Below, in pieces: positions 41,799 to 51,080 of a stretch of 64,000 nt of DNA. Source of the DNA: Clostridiales bacterium (GTDB lineage Bacteria > Bacillota > Clostridia > Lachnospirales > Lachnospiraceae). The notes beneath the pieces are model-generated. The model made no database searches. It saw only the letters and a program-made list of their open reading frames with translations, and was not told where the DNA came from. The position numbers and the translations under genes are program-made. The stretch covers positions 1 to 64,000 of the forward strand of contig JAHYZV010000003.1 in NCBI GenBank assembly GCA_019424245.1. Reading direction: 5' to 3'. The stretch's first letter is position 1. Each line of letters begins with the position of its first letter.

Positions 41799-42518
41799 AT
41801 GGTAGCTTTATATGGTTATTATGGATATGGATATTACTATGATCCAATGTACATTCTGATAATAATATCATGCGTTATTGCACTGATAGCACAGGTAAAG
41901 GTAAAAAGCACATTTAACAGGTATTCCAAGGTGTCATCTTCAAAAGGAATGACAGGCGCAATGGTTGCAGAGCAGCTTTTAAGAAGCCAGGGAATATATG
42001 ATGTATCTATTCAGAGAGTATCAGGAAGCCTGACAGATAATTATAACCCAAGAAATAAGACACTTAACCTGTCAGATTCTGTATATAATTCAACATCTGT
42101 TGCGGCTATCGGAGTAGCAGCCCATGAAACAGGACATGCCATACAGCATGCTTATGGATATGGTCCATTAAGTTTCAGGACAGCGTTGTTTCCGTTAGCC
42201 AGCGTTGGTTCACAGGTATCATGGATACTTATTGTGCTTGGACTTATATTTGGCTCAACTAATATACTTATAGATATTGGTATTCTTATGTTCAGTCTGG
42301 CAGTACTTTTCCAGCTTGTAACATTACCGGTTGAGTTTAATGCTTCGGCAAGAGCATTACAGCTTCTTGAATCAGAAGGATTCCTATATGGAGATGAGAA
42401 CAGACAGGCAAGAAAAGTGCTTTCAGCAGCGGCCATGACATATGTTGCGGCAGCAGCCACAGCAATTTTACAGCTTTTAAGACTGATTTATTTATTTGGA
42501 GGAAGACGCCGTGACTGA
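41799..42518 (+). CDS. YugP-type membrane zinc metallopeptidase
   Basis: This 239-aa protein has an N-terminal tyrosine/glycine-rich stretch and membrane helix, then the zinc-peptidase motif HETGHAIQHA (HExxH), and two to three more membrane segments. It matches the neutral zinc metallopeptidase family of B. subtilis YugP, which is often found between fmt and rsmB in Clostridia. The substrate is unknown. I place the start at 41799, preceded by AAAAGAGG; an in-frame ATG at 41778 has no ribosome site. The stop overlaps the rsmB start. Confidence 0.88.
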   Translation: MVALYGYYGYGYYYDPMYILIIISCVIALIAQVKVKSTFNRYSKVSSSKGMTGAMVAEQLLRSQGIYDVSIQRVSGSLTDNYNPRNKTLNLSDSVYNSTSVAAIGVAAHETGHAIQHAYGYGPLSFRTALFPLASVGSQVSWILIVLGLIFGSTNILIDIGILMFSLAVLFQLVTLPVEFNASARALQLLESEGFLYGDENRQARKVLSAAAMTYVAAAATAILQLLRLIYLFGGRRRD

Positions 42519-43815
42519 TTCGGTGAATTTAAGGGCAGTTGTACTGGATATACTTATGGAAATCAATGAGAAGGGTGAATTTTCACACCTTCTCATTAAT
42601 AATGCACTGACAAAGTACCAGTATCTTGATAAGAATAAGAGAGCATTTATAAGCAGATTATCACTAGGAACGATTGAGAACAGAATTGAACTTGACTATA
42701 TAATAGACCAGTTTTCAAAGACTCCTGTAAGAAAGATGAAACCACTTATAAGAAATATATGTGAAATGTCTGTATACCAGATAATATATATGGATAATAT
42801 TCCGGATTCAGCAGTGTGCAATGAGGCTGTAAAGCTGGCTGCAAAACGTGGATTCACAGGACTTAAGGGCTTTGTGAACGGAGTCTTAAGAAACATTGCA
42901 AGAAATAAAGACAATATTACATATCCTGACAGTAATAAGGATATTGAACAGTACCTTTCTGTAAAATACTCAATGCCATTATGGATAGTTAAAATGTGGC
43001 ATAGTCAGCTAGGTATTGATAAGACTGAGAAAATTCTTGCAGGCTTTAAGCAGGAAAAAAAGACTTATGTAAGATGTAATACAGCAAAGGCACCGGTTGA
43101 AGAGATAAAGAGGATTCTTTCACAGGAAAATGTATCTGTGGCAGATGTTGAAGGTATACCATATGCTTTAGAGATTAAGGACTATGATTATATAGCCGGT
43201 CTTAAGAGTTTCAGGGATGGTCTGTACCAGATACAGGATATAAGCTCCATGACAGCAGGATATATGACTGGATTTAAGGCTGGGGACACAGTAATTGATG
43301 TGTGTGCAGCACCAGGAGGCAAGAGTGTTAATGCTGCAATAAGTGTTGGCACTGATGGTAAAGTATATTCAAGGGATGTATCAGATTATAAGGCAGGACT
43401 TATTGAAGAAAATATATCAAGGCTAGGACTTAATAATATAGAAGTTCAGGTAAAAGATGCACTCGTAATGGATGAATCTATGAGAGAGAAGGCAGATGTT
43501 GTTATAGCAGACCTTCCATGCTCAGGACTCGGCGTTATGGGAAGAAAGCCTGATATCAGATATAATATAACAGAGGACAAGCTGATTTCATTAAAAGAGC
43601 TTCAGCAGAGCATACTTTCTGTAGTACAGGCATATGTTAAGCAGGGTGGTATAATGATGTACAGTACATGTACAATTAATTCAGAAGAGAATGAAGCCAA
43701 TGCTGACTGGTTATGTAAAGAATATGGCTTTAAGAAGATAGAATACAGACAGATTCTGCCGGGAAAGAATGGCGGAACAGATGGTTTTTTTGTTGCAAAA
43801 CTTAGGAGAGAATAG
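42511..43815 (+). CDS. rsmB: 16S rRNA m5C967 methyltransferase
   Basis: RsmB (Sun/Fmu) methylates a cytosine of 16S rRNA. It is 434 aa. The N-terminal NusB-like RNA-binding domain is seen in LRAVVLDILMEINEKGEFSH; the C-terminal methyltransferase domain has the SAM loop DVCAAPGGKS, the catalytic cysteine motif DLPCSGLGVMGRKPDIRY, and the second cysteine in YSTCTI. I choose the GTG start at 42511, 8 nt after GGAGG; the longer frame would include the ribosome site itself. It overlaps the preceding gene by 8 nt. Confidence 0.94.
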   Translation: MTDSVNLRAVVLDILMEINEKGEFSHLLINNALTKYQYLDKNKRAFISRLSLGTIENRIELDYIIDQFSKTPVRKMKPLIRNICEMSVYQIIYMDNIPDSAVCNEAVKLAAKRGFTGLKGFVNGVLRNIARNKDNITYPDSNKDIEQYLSVKYSMPLWIVKMWHSQLGIDKTEKILAGFKQEKKTYVRCNTAKAPVEEIKRILSQENVSVADVEGIPYALEIKDYDYIAGLKSFRDGLYQIQDISSMTAGYMTGFKAGDTVIDVCAAPGGKSVNAAISVGTDGKVYSRDVSDYKAGLIEENISRLGLNNIEVQVKDALVMDESMREKADVVIADLPCSGLGVMGRKPDIRYNITEDKLISLKELQQSILSVVQAYVKQGGIMMYSTCTINSEENEANADWLCKEYGFKKIEYRQILPGKNGGTDGFFVAKLRRE

Positions 43816-43817
43816 AC

Positions 43818-44870
43818 ATGACAGATATTAAGTCACTTAATTATGACGAACTTGTAACATATATGGCTGGACTTGGTGAGAAGAAGTTCAGGGCTTCGCA
43901 GCTATATCAGTGGATGCATGAAAAGCTGGCAGACAGCTTTGATGAATGTACCAACCTTTCCAATGCATTAAGACAGAAGTTAAAGGAAACATCAGAATAT
44001 GTATGCTTAGAGCCTGTCAGGGTACAGCATTCAAAGCTTGACGGAACAGAAAAATATCTGTTCAGATTATCGGATGGTAATTATGTTGAAAGTGTACTCA
44101 TGAAATATCATCATGGTAATTCAGTATGTATATCTTCACAGGTTGGATGCCGTATGGGATGCCGTTTCTGTGCATCTACACTTAACGGCAAAGTCAGGGA
44201 TTTAAGACCATCTGAAATGCTTGACCAGATATACAGAATACAGAAGATTACAGGGGAGCGAGTAAGCAATGTTGTAGTTATGGGTTCTGGAGAGCCAATG
44301 GATAACTATGATAATCTTATTAAGTTTATAGAACTTCTCAATGATGAGAGGGGGCTTAATATAAGCCAGCGAAATATTACTGTATCATCATGTGGAATAG
44401 TACCTAAGTTAAAGGAACTTGCTGACCTTAAGTTACAGATTACACTTGCTATTTCACTTCATGCTCCTAATGATGAACTAAGAAAAACAATGATGCCTAT
44501 AGCTAATAAGTATTCAATTGAGGAGATAATGGATGTATGCAGGTATTACATAGAATGTACAGGCAGAAGAATATCATTTGAATACAGTCTTGTTAAAGGT
44601 GTCAATGATTCAATGGAATGTGCAAAGCAGCTGATTGAACTTGTTAAGGGCATGAACTGCCATATTAATCTTATACCTGTTAATCCTATCAAGGAGCGTG
44701 ATTATAAGCAGACTGGTAAGGATGAAGTGTACGCATTTAAAAATAAACTTGAAAAGAACGGAATAAATGTTACAATTAGAAGGGAAATGGGCAGAGATAT
44801 TGATGGTGCCTGTGGACAGTTAAGGAATAAGTATATGGAGGATGTTGATGAAAGCAACGGCGATTACTGA
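43818..44870 (+). CDS. rlmN: Dual-specificity 23S rRNA A2503 / tRNA A37 C2-methyltransferase
   Basis: RlmN is a radical-SAM enzyme that methylates A2503 of 23S rRNA and A37 of some tRNAs. It is 350 aa. The cluster motif CRMGCRFCAST (CX3CX2C), the GSGEPMDN SAM segment, and the C-terminal catalytic cysteine in GACGQL are visible. It could in principle be confused with Cfr, but the length and core-operon context favour RlmN. It starts 2 nt after rsmB and overlaps the next gene by 23 nt. Confidence 0.95.
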   Translation: MTDIKSLNYDELVTYMAGLGEKKFRASQLYQWMHEKLADSFDECTNLSNALRQKLKETSEYVCLEPVRVQHSKLDGTEKYLFRLSDGNYVESVLMKYHHGNSVCISSQVGCRMGCRFCASTLNGKVRDLRPSEMLDQIYRIQKITGERVSNVVVMGSGEPMDNYDNLIKFIELLNDERGLNISQRNITVSSCGIVPKLKELADLKLQITLAISLHAPNDELRKTMMPIANKYSIEEIMDVCRYYIECTGRRISFEYSLVKGVNDSMECAKQLIELVKGMNCHINLIPVNPIKERDYKQTGKDEVYAFKNKLEKNGINVTIRREMGRDIDGACGQLRNKYMEDVDESNGDY

Positions 44871-45570
44871 TATAGGCAAGATGCGTGCCGTTAATCAGGA
44901 TTATATATATACATCTGTTGACAGGGTTGGATGCCTGCCTAATCTGTTTATTGTAGCAGATGGAATGGGCGGTCATAAAGCTGGTGATATAGCTTCACGT
45001 TTTACAGTTGAAACTATTAAAACTCTTATTGAACAGTCACAGGGAAAAGATGCGATATCCATTATTAATGATTCGGTTAAGATGGTTAATGGTCTGCTTT
45101 TACAGAAGGCATCTGAATCAGAGGATTACTATGGTATGGGAACAACGCTTGTTATCGCAACCATATTTGATAATGTATTAAGAGTTGCTAATGTAGGAGA
45201 CAGCAGATTATATGTAATAGATGACAATGACATAACTCAGATAACAAGAGATCATTCACTTGTTGAAGAGATGGTTCTTGCAGGACAGTTAAGTAAAAGC
45301 GAGGCAAGAACACATGCCAGAAAGAATGTCATAACAAGGGCAATCGGAGTAGAGGAACAAGTCGAACCAGAGATGTTTTCAATTGATCTTAAAGAAAACA
45401 GTAAGGTTCTTATGTGTTCTGATGGTCTTACTAATATGCTTGAAGATGCAGAGATATTAAGCATTGTAAGGAACAATGCCGATATAGAAGATGCAGCGAG
45501 AATGCTTATTGACAGAGCGAATGAGAATGGCGGTAAGGATAATATTTCAGTTATAATTGTAGAACTGTAA
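44848..45570 (+). CDS. prpC: PP2C-family Ser/Thr protein phosphatase
   Basis: PrpC/Stp dephosphorylates substrates of the adjacent PASTA kinase. It is 240 aa. Metal-binding aspartates are seen in IGKMRAVNQDY, FIVADGMGGHKAGDIAS, VGDSRLY, CSDGLTN and GGKDNISV, the normal PP2C set. The ATG at 44848 lies 6 nt after GGAGG, which overlaps the end of rlmN; a second ATG two codons earlier is too close to the site. It is cotranscribed with the kinase gene 16 nt downstream. Confidence 0.95.
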   Translation: MKATAITDIGKMRAVNQDYIYTSVDRVGCLPNLFIVADGMGGHKAGDIASRFTVETIKTLIEQSQGKDAISIINDSVKMVNGLLLQKASESEDYYGMGTTLVIATIFDNVLRVANVGDSRLYVIDDNDITQITRDHSLVEEMVLAGQLSKSEARTHARKNVITRAIGVEEQVEPEMFSIDLKENSKVLMCSDGLTNMLEDAEILSIVRNNADIEDAARMLIDRANENGGKDNISVIIVEL

Positions 45571-45586
45571 GTGAAAGGGATAGGTT

Positions 45587-47536
45587 ATGTTAAGAAAAGG
45601 AATGTTTTTAGCTGACAGATACGAGATAATCGAGCAGATTGGCACAGGCGGAATGTCAGATGTTTACAAAGCAAAGTGCCATAAACTCAACAGATATGTT
45701 GCTATTAAGGTAATGAAGTCTGAGTTTAGTGAAGACAAGACATTTGTATCTAAGTTCAGGGCAGAGGCACAGTCTGTAGCAGGATTTACACATCCTAATG
45801 TAGTTAATGTATATGATGTCGGTGATGAGAACGGAGTATATTACATTGTAATGGAGCTTGTAGAGGGCATAACTCTTAAGAAATACATAGAAAAGCGTGG
45901 CAAAATACCTTTTAAAGAAGCTGTAAGCATTGCAATTCAGGTTGCTAACGGACTTGATGCAGCACATAAGCATAATATTGTACACAGGGATATTAAGCCA
46001 CAGAATATTATTATATCTAAGGAAGGCAAGGTCAAGGTAACAGACTTTGGAATTGCCAAGGTTGCTTCATCAAGTACAATTAATTCGTCATCAACAATGG
46101 GTTCGGTTCATTATATTTCACCTGAACAGGCAAGAGGCGGATATTCTGATGCGAGAAGTGATATATACTCTCTCGGTATAACAATATTTGAGATGCTGAC
46201 AGGTACAGTACCGTTTGATGGTGACTCTACAGTTGCAGTAGCAGTACAGCATATTCAGGATGAGATACCTGCACCATCTACGGTTGCAGCGGATATACCA
46301 TTAAGTATAGACAGAATTGTTATTAAATGTACACAGAAGAAACCTGACAGAAGATATCAGACAGCAACAGAACTTATAACAGATCTTAAAAAAGCTCTTG
46401 TAATGCCAGATGAAGATTTTGTTAAGATGGCGCCGGCTTATGCAGCAGCAGGAGTGGCAGCTACAGCTTCATCTGATACAGAAGAAGTTAATGCTGGTGA
46501 GAATGATGATGCATTATCAGATGATGATATTTTTCTGGAAGATGATGAAAATGAAGATTCAGATAATGAATTACAGGAAGACGATGAGGATGTAGATATT
46601 GATGATGAGGATAATGACAAGCTGGATTTAATTATGAAAATAATTGGAATAGGAATAGCTGTTATTATACTTATTGTTACAATATTTGTTATTGTTAAGC
46701 TTGTTGGAAGCACTAAGTCACCTAAGAATGAAAATACAGAAACTGTATCAGCTACAGAAGAGACGGTATCAACAGCAAATGCCAAGGATACTGTTACAGT
46801 TCCTAAGGTTGAGGGTATGACTAAGGATGAAGCTGTTAAGGCACTTAATGATGTCGGACTTGGATATAAGCAGGTTGTACAGAGCTCTAAGACAGTGGCT
46901 AAGGATACTGTAATTTCACAGGGAACTAAGGCAGGTGCCAAGGTGGCAAAGAATACACAGATTATTCTTACTATAAGTGGTGGGGAAGAAGTTGTTAATA
47001 CAACAGTTCCATCTGTTACAGGAGAATCAGAATCTGATGCAAGAGAAAAACTGGAATCAGCAGGATTTAAGGTTTTGGTTGATTATGATTACAGCAGCAC
47101 TGTTGATGCGGGCAAAGTAATTAAGGCTTCTCCATCAGGAAGTGTGGCACAGGGAACAACAGTTACAATTACAGTAAGCCGTGGAAAGCAAATTAAGAAT
47201 GTTACAATGGCAAATCTTGTAGGAATGACAGAAAGTCAGGCTAGGCAGTGGCTTGAAAATAACGGTCTTAATGTTGAAGTATTAAGTGGAACATCAGGAA
47301 ATGTTATATTTTGTAATTATTCTGAAGGAACTTCAGTTCCAGAGGGAACAACAGTTACAATTATGCTAGGTAATAAGCAGGAGACAACAACAAAGGCAAC
47401 TGAAGCTGATAAGAATAGCAATACTAATCAGGGTAGCAGTTCGGATAATAATTCGAATGGAAACAATAATGCAAATGGAAATAATTCTGATTCGAATAAT
47501 CAGCCAAATAATGCAGAACAGAAGCCACAGAATTAA
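45587..47536 (+). CDS. prkC: PASTA-domain Ser/Thr protein kinase
   Basis: PrkC senses cell wall fragments and phosphorylates cytoplasmic targets that control growth, division and spore germination. It is 649 aa. The kinase domain (1-270) has loop IGTGGMSDVY, Lys41, HRDIKPQN, DFGIAK and SPEQARGG. A very acidic juxtamembrane stretch follows (residues about 305-342), then one membrane helix (IIGIGIAVIILIVTIFVIV), then three PASTA repeats (about 400-460, 465-530, 535-600). The last 45 residues are Asn/Ser-rich and low complexity. It sits next to its phosphatase. Confidence 0.96.
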   Translation: MLRKGMFLADRYEIIEQIGTGGMSDVYKAKCHKLNRYVAIKVMKSEFSEDKTFVSKFRAEAQSVAGFTHPNVVNVYDVGDENGVYYIVMELVEGITLKKYIEKRGKIPFKEAVSIAIQVANGLDAAHKHNIVHRDIKPQNIIISKEGKVKVTDFGIAKVASSSTINSSSTMGSVHYISPEQARGGYSDARSDIYSLGITIFEMLTGTVPFDGDSTVAVAVQHIQDEIPAPSTVAADIPLSIDRIVIKCTQKKPDRRYQTATELITDLKKALVMPDEDFVKMAPAYAAAGVAATASSDTEEVNAGENDDALSDDDIFLEDDENEDSDNELQEDDEDVDIDDEDNDKLDLIMKIIGIGIAVIILIVTIFVIVKLVGSTKSPKNENTETVSATEETVSTANAKDTVTVPKVEGMTKDEAVKALNDVGLGYKQVVQSSKTVAKDTVISQGTKAGAKVAKNTQIILTISGGEEVVNTTVPSVTGESESDAREKLESAGFKVLVDYDYSSTVDAGKVIKASPSGSVAQGTTVTITVSRGKQIKNVTMANLVGMTESQARQWLENNGLNVEVLSGTSGNVIFCNYSEGTSVPEGTTVTIMLGNKQETTTKATEADKNSNTNQGSSSDNNSNGNNNANGNNSDSNNQPNNAEQKPQN

Positions 47537-47554
47537 TCAGGTATAATTATTTAT

Positions 47555-48445
47555 ATGCAGGGAAAGATAATTAAAGGTATCGCTGGTTTCTACTATATAC
47601 ATGTAGAAGCCAGCGGTATTTATGAATGTAAGGCAAAAGGAATATTCAGAAACCGGCACATTAAACCGTTAGTTGGCGATAATGTGGAGATTGAGGTTAT
47701 TGATAAAGATAATTTCAAGGGAAATGTGGTGGACATCCTTCCAAGAAAGAACGAACTTATAAGACCGGCTTCTGCTAATATCGACCAGGCAATGGTTATA
47801 TTTGCAGTAAAGACGCCAGAACCTAATTTTAATCTGCTTGATAAATTCATTCTTATGATGAATTATCAGGATGTTCCGACAGTTGTATGTTTCAATAAAG
47901 AAGAACTGGCGGATGATGAATATAAGAATGAATTAAAGAAGAAATACGAAGGCTGTGGCTGTGAGTGCATATTTATAAGTGCAAAGAATAATATTGGCAT
48001 TGACAGGGTAATGGAAGTGCTGAAAGGAAAGACTACAGTGCTTGCAGGTCCATCAGGAGTTGGAAAGTCGACACTTACCAATCTGCTTATACCGGACATG
48101 GAAGAGCAGGGAGAAGTCAGCCAGACAGGAGAAGTAAGCAGGATAGGCCGAGGAAGGCATACTACAAGACATTCCGAGATATACAATGTATGCAAGCAAA
48201 CATATATATGTGATACTCCGGGATTTACATCACTTAATCTTCCGGATGTTGAGAAAGAAGATTTAAGATTTTACTTTGAAGAGTTTGTACCATTCGAAGG
48301 AAAGTGCAGATTCAATGGCTGCATGCATGTAAGCGAACCGGGATGTGCGGTAAAACAGGCAGTTGAAGACGGAATTATCAATTATGACAGATATAAGTCA
48401 TATACAGATATGTTTGAAGAAATAAAGAACAAGAAGAAGTACTAA
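47555..48445 (+). CDS. rsgA: Ribosome small subunit GTPase RsgA
   Basis: RsgA is a circularly permuted GTPase that helps mature the 30S subunit. It is 296 aa. An N-terminal OB fold (ending DILPRKNELIRP) precedes G4 (CFNKEE), G1 (GPSGVGKSTLTN) and G3 (DTPGF), in permuted order, and the C-terminal zinc knuckle C..C.H.....C is present in KCRFNGCMHVSEPGC. It belongs to the conserved prkC-rsgA-rpe order. Only a weak AGG precedes the ATG, so it may depend on upstream translation. Confidence 0.95.
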   Translation: MQGKIIKGIAGFYYIHVEASGIYECKAKGIFRNRHIKPLVGDNVEIEVIDKDNFKGNVVDILPRKNELIRPASANIDQAMVIFAVKTPEPNFNLLDKFILMMNYQDVPTVVCFNKEELADDEYKNELKKKYEGCGCECIFISAKNNIGIDRVMEVLKGKTTVLAGPSGVGKSTLTNLLIPDMEEQGEVSQTGEVSRIGRGRHTTRHSEIYNVCKQTYICDTPGFTSLNLPDVEKEDLRFYFEEFVPFEGKCRFNGCMHVSEPGCAVKQAVEDGIINYDRYKSYTDMFEEIKNKKKY

Positions 48446-48475
48446 ATGTACTTGAAAACAGAAAGGTTGTTAATT

Positions 48476-49144
48476 ATGAGTGATTTGAAAAAAATTTTGT
48501 CACCATCAATATTATCGGCAGACTTCAAGAAATTAGGAGAAGAGCTTGAAACAATTGATAAGGCAGGAGCTGAATATGTTCATGTAGATGTTATGGATGG
48601 ACTTTTTGTAAAGAGTATTTCATTCGGAATGCCGGTTATTAAGTCAGCAAGAAGTGCGACTGACAAGGTTTTTGATGTACATCTTATGATTGAAGAGCCT
48701 ATAAGATATATAGAAGACTTTGTTAAGGCAGGCGCTGATATAATTACAGTACATGTTGAAGCGTGTAAGGATGTTGTTGCTACATTAGAAAAGATTAAGG
48801 AATGTGGTGTAAAAGCAGCTATAACACTTAATCCTCCGACACCGGTATCAGCAATTGAGCCTTATCTTGATAAGGTAGATATGGTTCTTGTAATGAGCGT
48901 TAATCCGGGATTCGGGGGACAGAAGTTTATACCGGAATCACTTGATAAAGTAAAAGAAATAAGAAGTTTATTAGATGCTAAAGGACTTGATACAGATATT
49001 GAGATTGATGGTGGCGTGAATGCCGGAAATCTTGCATCAGTTCTTGAGGCAGGTGCTAATGTAATAGTAGCAGGTTCAGCAATCTTTTCTGGAGATGTAG
49101 CTGATAATGTTAAGAAGTTTAAAGAAATAATGGGCGCGTGGTAA
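48476..49144 (+). CDS. rpe: Ribulose-phosphate 3-epimerase
   Basis: Rpe interconverts ribulose 5-phosphate and xylulose 5-phosphate in the pentose phosphate pathway. It is 222 aa from 48476. The barrel motifs LSPSILSADF, HVDVMDGLFV, MSVNPGFGGQKF and DGGVN are typical. The start follows AAAGG; an in-frame ATG at 48446 has no ribosome site. The stop lies in the loop of a hairpin. The thiamine pyrophosphokinase gene usually found next in Firmicutes is missing. Confidence 0.95.
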   Translation: MSDLKKILSPSILSADFKKLGEELETIDKAGAEYVHVDVMDGLFVKSISFGMPVIKSARSATDKVFDVHLMIEEPIRYIEDFVKAGADIITVHVEACKDVVATLEKIKECGVKAAITLNPPTPVSAIEPYLDKVDMVLVMSVNPGFGGQKFIPESLDKVKEIRSLLDAKGLDTDIEIDGGVNAGNLASVLEAGANVIVAGSAIFSGDVADNVKKFKEIMGAW

Positions 49145-49157
49145 AACCACACGCCCA
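49131..49157. terminator. Hairpin between convergent rpe and ychF
   Basis: TGGGCGCGTGGT (49131-49142) pairs with ACCACACGCCCA (49146-49157), one mismatch, loop AAA. The rpe stop codon is in the loop. It probably serves as a two-way terminator although the T-tracts are weak. Confidence 0.6.
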
Positions 49158-49163
49158 TTAATA

Positions 49164-50261
49164 TTATACATTGAATCTGAAAAGGATTACATCCCCATCT
49201 TTAACGACATATTCTTTGCCTTCCATTCTTACGAGACCTTTCTCTTTGGCTCCATTATATGAACCACAGTCAAGTAAATCCTGATAGTAAACAACTTCCG
49301 CTTTAATAAAGCCTCTTTCGAAATCGCTGTGAATCTTTCCAGCAGCCTGCGGAGCTTTGGTTCCCTTAGTGATTGTCCATGCTCTGGTTTCTGTCTCACC
49401 TGCTGTTAAGTAACTGATAAGACCAAGAATACGGTAGCTTGCTGCAATAAGTTTATCAAGACCTGATGAACTTATGCCAAGATCTTCAAGGAACATCTTC
49501 TTCTCATCATCATCTAATTCTGAGATTTCCTGTTCAATCTGTGCGCAGATAACGAATACTTCACAGTTATCCTTCTTAGAGTATTCTCTTACTCTTGCAA
49601 CATATTCATTGTCAGCACCATCATTGGCAAGGTCGTCCTCTGATACGTTAGCTGCAAAGATTACAGGTTTAGCGGTAAGAAGGTTGTATTCCTTTAAAAA
49701 TGCTTCTTCATCTTCGTCCTGACATTCAAAATTCTTAGCTAAATTACCTTCTTCAAGGAAAGCCTTAAGTCTTTCGAGAAGGTCACATTCTTTAGCAATA
49801 TCTTTATTGTTATAAGAAGCACGCTTCTGCTTAGCGAGTCTTCTGTCTAATACTTCAATATCTGAGAATATAAGCTCAAGGTTAATGGTTTCAATATCTC
49901 TTATTGGGTCAATAGAACCATCAACATGAACGATGTTAGAATCTTCAAAACATCTTACAACATGAACGATAGCATCAACCTCACGGATGTTGGCAAGGAA
50001 CTGGTTTCCAAGACCTTCACCCTTAGATGCACCTTTAACAAGACCTGCAATATCTACGAATTCAATAACAGCAGGTGTTATCTTTGCTGAATTATATAAA
50101 GCGGCAAGCTTGTCAAGTCTGTCATCCGGAACTGCAACAACACCGACATTAGGGTCAATTGTACAGAAAGGATAGTTAGCTGACTCTGCTCCTGCCTTAG
50201 TAAGTGAATTAAAAAGGGTACTTTTGCCGACATTAGGCAGACCCACGATACCAAGCTTCAT
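49164..50261 (-). CDS. ychF: Obg-like ATPase YchF
   Basis: YchF is a universally conserved P-loop protein of the Obg group that hydrolyses ATP rather than GTP and associates with ribosomes. It is 365 aa. The P-loop reads GLPNVGKSTLFN; DIAGLVKGASKGEGLGN and the C-terminal TGS-like domain (TRAWTITKGTKAPQAAG, ending VILFRFNV) are standard. It is the only minus-strand gene here and has a divergent promoter shared with the mraZ region. GAGGAG lies 8 nt before the ATG. Confidence 0.95.
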   Translation of the reverse strand: MKLGIVGLPNVGKSTLFNSLTKAGAESANYPFCTIDPNVGVVAVPDDRLDKLAALYNSAKITPAVIEFVDIAGLVKGASKGEGLGNQFLANIREVDAIVHVVRCFEDSNIVHVDGSIDPIRDIETINLELIFSDIEVLDRRLAKQKRASYNNKDIAKECDLLERLKAFLEEGNLAKNFECQDEDEEAFLKEYNLLTAKPVIFAANVSEDDLANDGADNEYVARVREYSKKDNCEVFVICAQIEQEISELDDDEKKMFLEDLGISSSGLDKLIAASYRILGLISYLTAGETETRAWTITKGTKAPQAAGKIHSDFERGFIKAEVVYYQDLLDCGSYNGAKEKGLVRMEGKEYVVKDGDVILFRFNV

Positions 50262-50344
50262 AATAGATTCTCCTCATTAATTATTCTTATGATTATTCGT
50301 TCCAGAGTTCTTAAAATGTAAAAAAGAATCCAGTACAAAATCAT

Positions 50345-50373
50345 ATTATACAAAAATTTTTCTTTAAAAACAA
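50345..50373 (-). promoter_or_regulatory. Promoter of ychF
   Basis: On the minus strand TTGTTT (50373-50368) and TATAAT (50350-50345) are separated by 17 bp. Confidence 0.65.
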
Positions 50374-50530
50374 CATATAATTTACCTATTAAAATAATTT
50401 ATATAAAAGTATAAGAATATATCTATATATTGTGCTGAAAATGATGATAAAACACTATATAAGCAATCAAAACATAAAATGGAGAAAAAGACTGTTATTA
50501 ACTGCCTTCTGACATTAAATAAACTAAAAA
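50374..50530. other. A/T-rich gap between divergent ychF and mraZ
   Basis: This stretch holds no ORF or RNA that I can support. Confidence 0.6.
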
Positions 50531-50536
50531 AAGGGC

Positions 50537-50565
50537 TTGTTTTTTAAACACTTTAAGTATAAAAT
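50537..50565 (+). promoter_or_regulatory. Possible promoter of the mraZ-led dcw cluster
   Basis: TTGTTT (50537-50542) and TAAAAT (50560-50565) are separated by 17 bp, placing the start near 50572 at the edge of the MraZ boxes. A TTGACA at 50565-50570 lacks a partner -10. Confidence 0.4.
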
Positions 50566-50572
50566 TGACACT

Positions 50573-50609
50573 AAAGTGGTGGAAAGTGGAGCTTAATGGT
50601 AGAAAGTGG
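50573..50609 (+). promoter_or_regulatory. MraZ operator: four boxes with exact 10-bp period
   Basis: AAAGTGG occurs at 50573-50579, 50583-50589 and 50603-50609, with a degenerate TTAATGG at 50593-50599. Each is spaced exactly 10 bp, one helical turn. MraZ is known to bind such direct repeats (AAAGTG-type in mollicutes, TGGGN in E. coli) upstream of its own gene and to repress the cluster. Confidence 0.85.
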
Positions 50610-50621
50610 GGTGCGATAGTT

Positions 50622-51059
50622 ATGTTGATGGGCGAATACAACCATACAATAGATGCTAAAGGCAGACTAATCGTACCGGCTAAATTCCGTGAGGTTCTGG
50701 GAGATGAATTCGTGGTTACCAAAGGTCTTGATAACTGCCTGTTTGTTTACCCGAATGATGAATGGCAGAAATTTGAAGAAAAGTTACAGACATTACCACT
50801 TACCAATAAGAATGCAAGACAGTTTACAAGATTCTTTCTTGCAGGTGCAGCAAGCGTAGAAGTGGATAAGCAGGGCAGAATACTTCTTCCATCAGTATTA
50901 CGCGAGTTTGCAGGCTTGGAAAAAGATGTAGTTTTAGTGGGCGTTGCAAGCAGAATTGAAATCTGGAGCAAAGACCGCTGGCTGCAGAGTATCAGTACCT
51001 ATGATGATGATATGGATGAAGTAGCAGCGAATATGGAGAGTCTTGGATTTTCTATATAA
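50622..51059 (+). CDS. mraZ: Transcription regulator MraZ
   Basis: MraZ is an AbrB-like ring-forming DNA-binding protein that autoregulates the dcw cluster. It is 145 aa from 50622. The two duplicated swapped-hairpin halves are seen in YNHTIDAKGRLIVPAKFRE and VEVDKQGRILLPSVLREFAG. The start at 50622 gives MLMGEYNH, the family N-terminus; the longer frame would translate the operator. There is no strong ribosome site, which hints at low expression. It is the first gene of the cluster, with four operator boxes directly upstream. Confidence 0.95.
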   Translation: MLMGEYNHTIDAKGRLIVPAKFREVLGDEFVVTKGLDNCLFVYPNDEWQKFEEKLQTLPLTNKNARQFTRFFLAGAASVEVDKQGRILLPSVLREFAGLEKDVVLVGVASRIEIWSKDRWLQSISTYDDDMDEVAANMESLGFSI

Positions 51060-51080
51060 TATGCAGACATGAGGTTTATT

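Noticed and set aside
50565..50570. TTGACA as the -35 of mraZ
   Set aside because: There is no acceptable -10 at 16-19 bp; the bases there belong to the MraZ boxes. An upstream TTGTTT/TAAAAT pair fits better.
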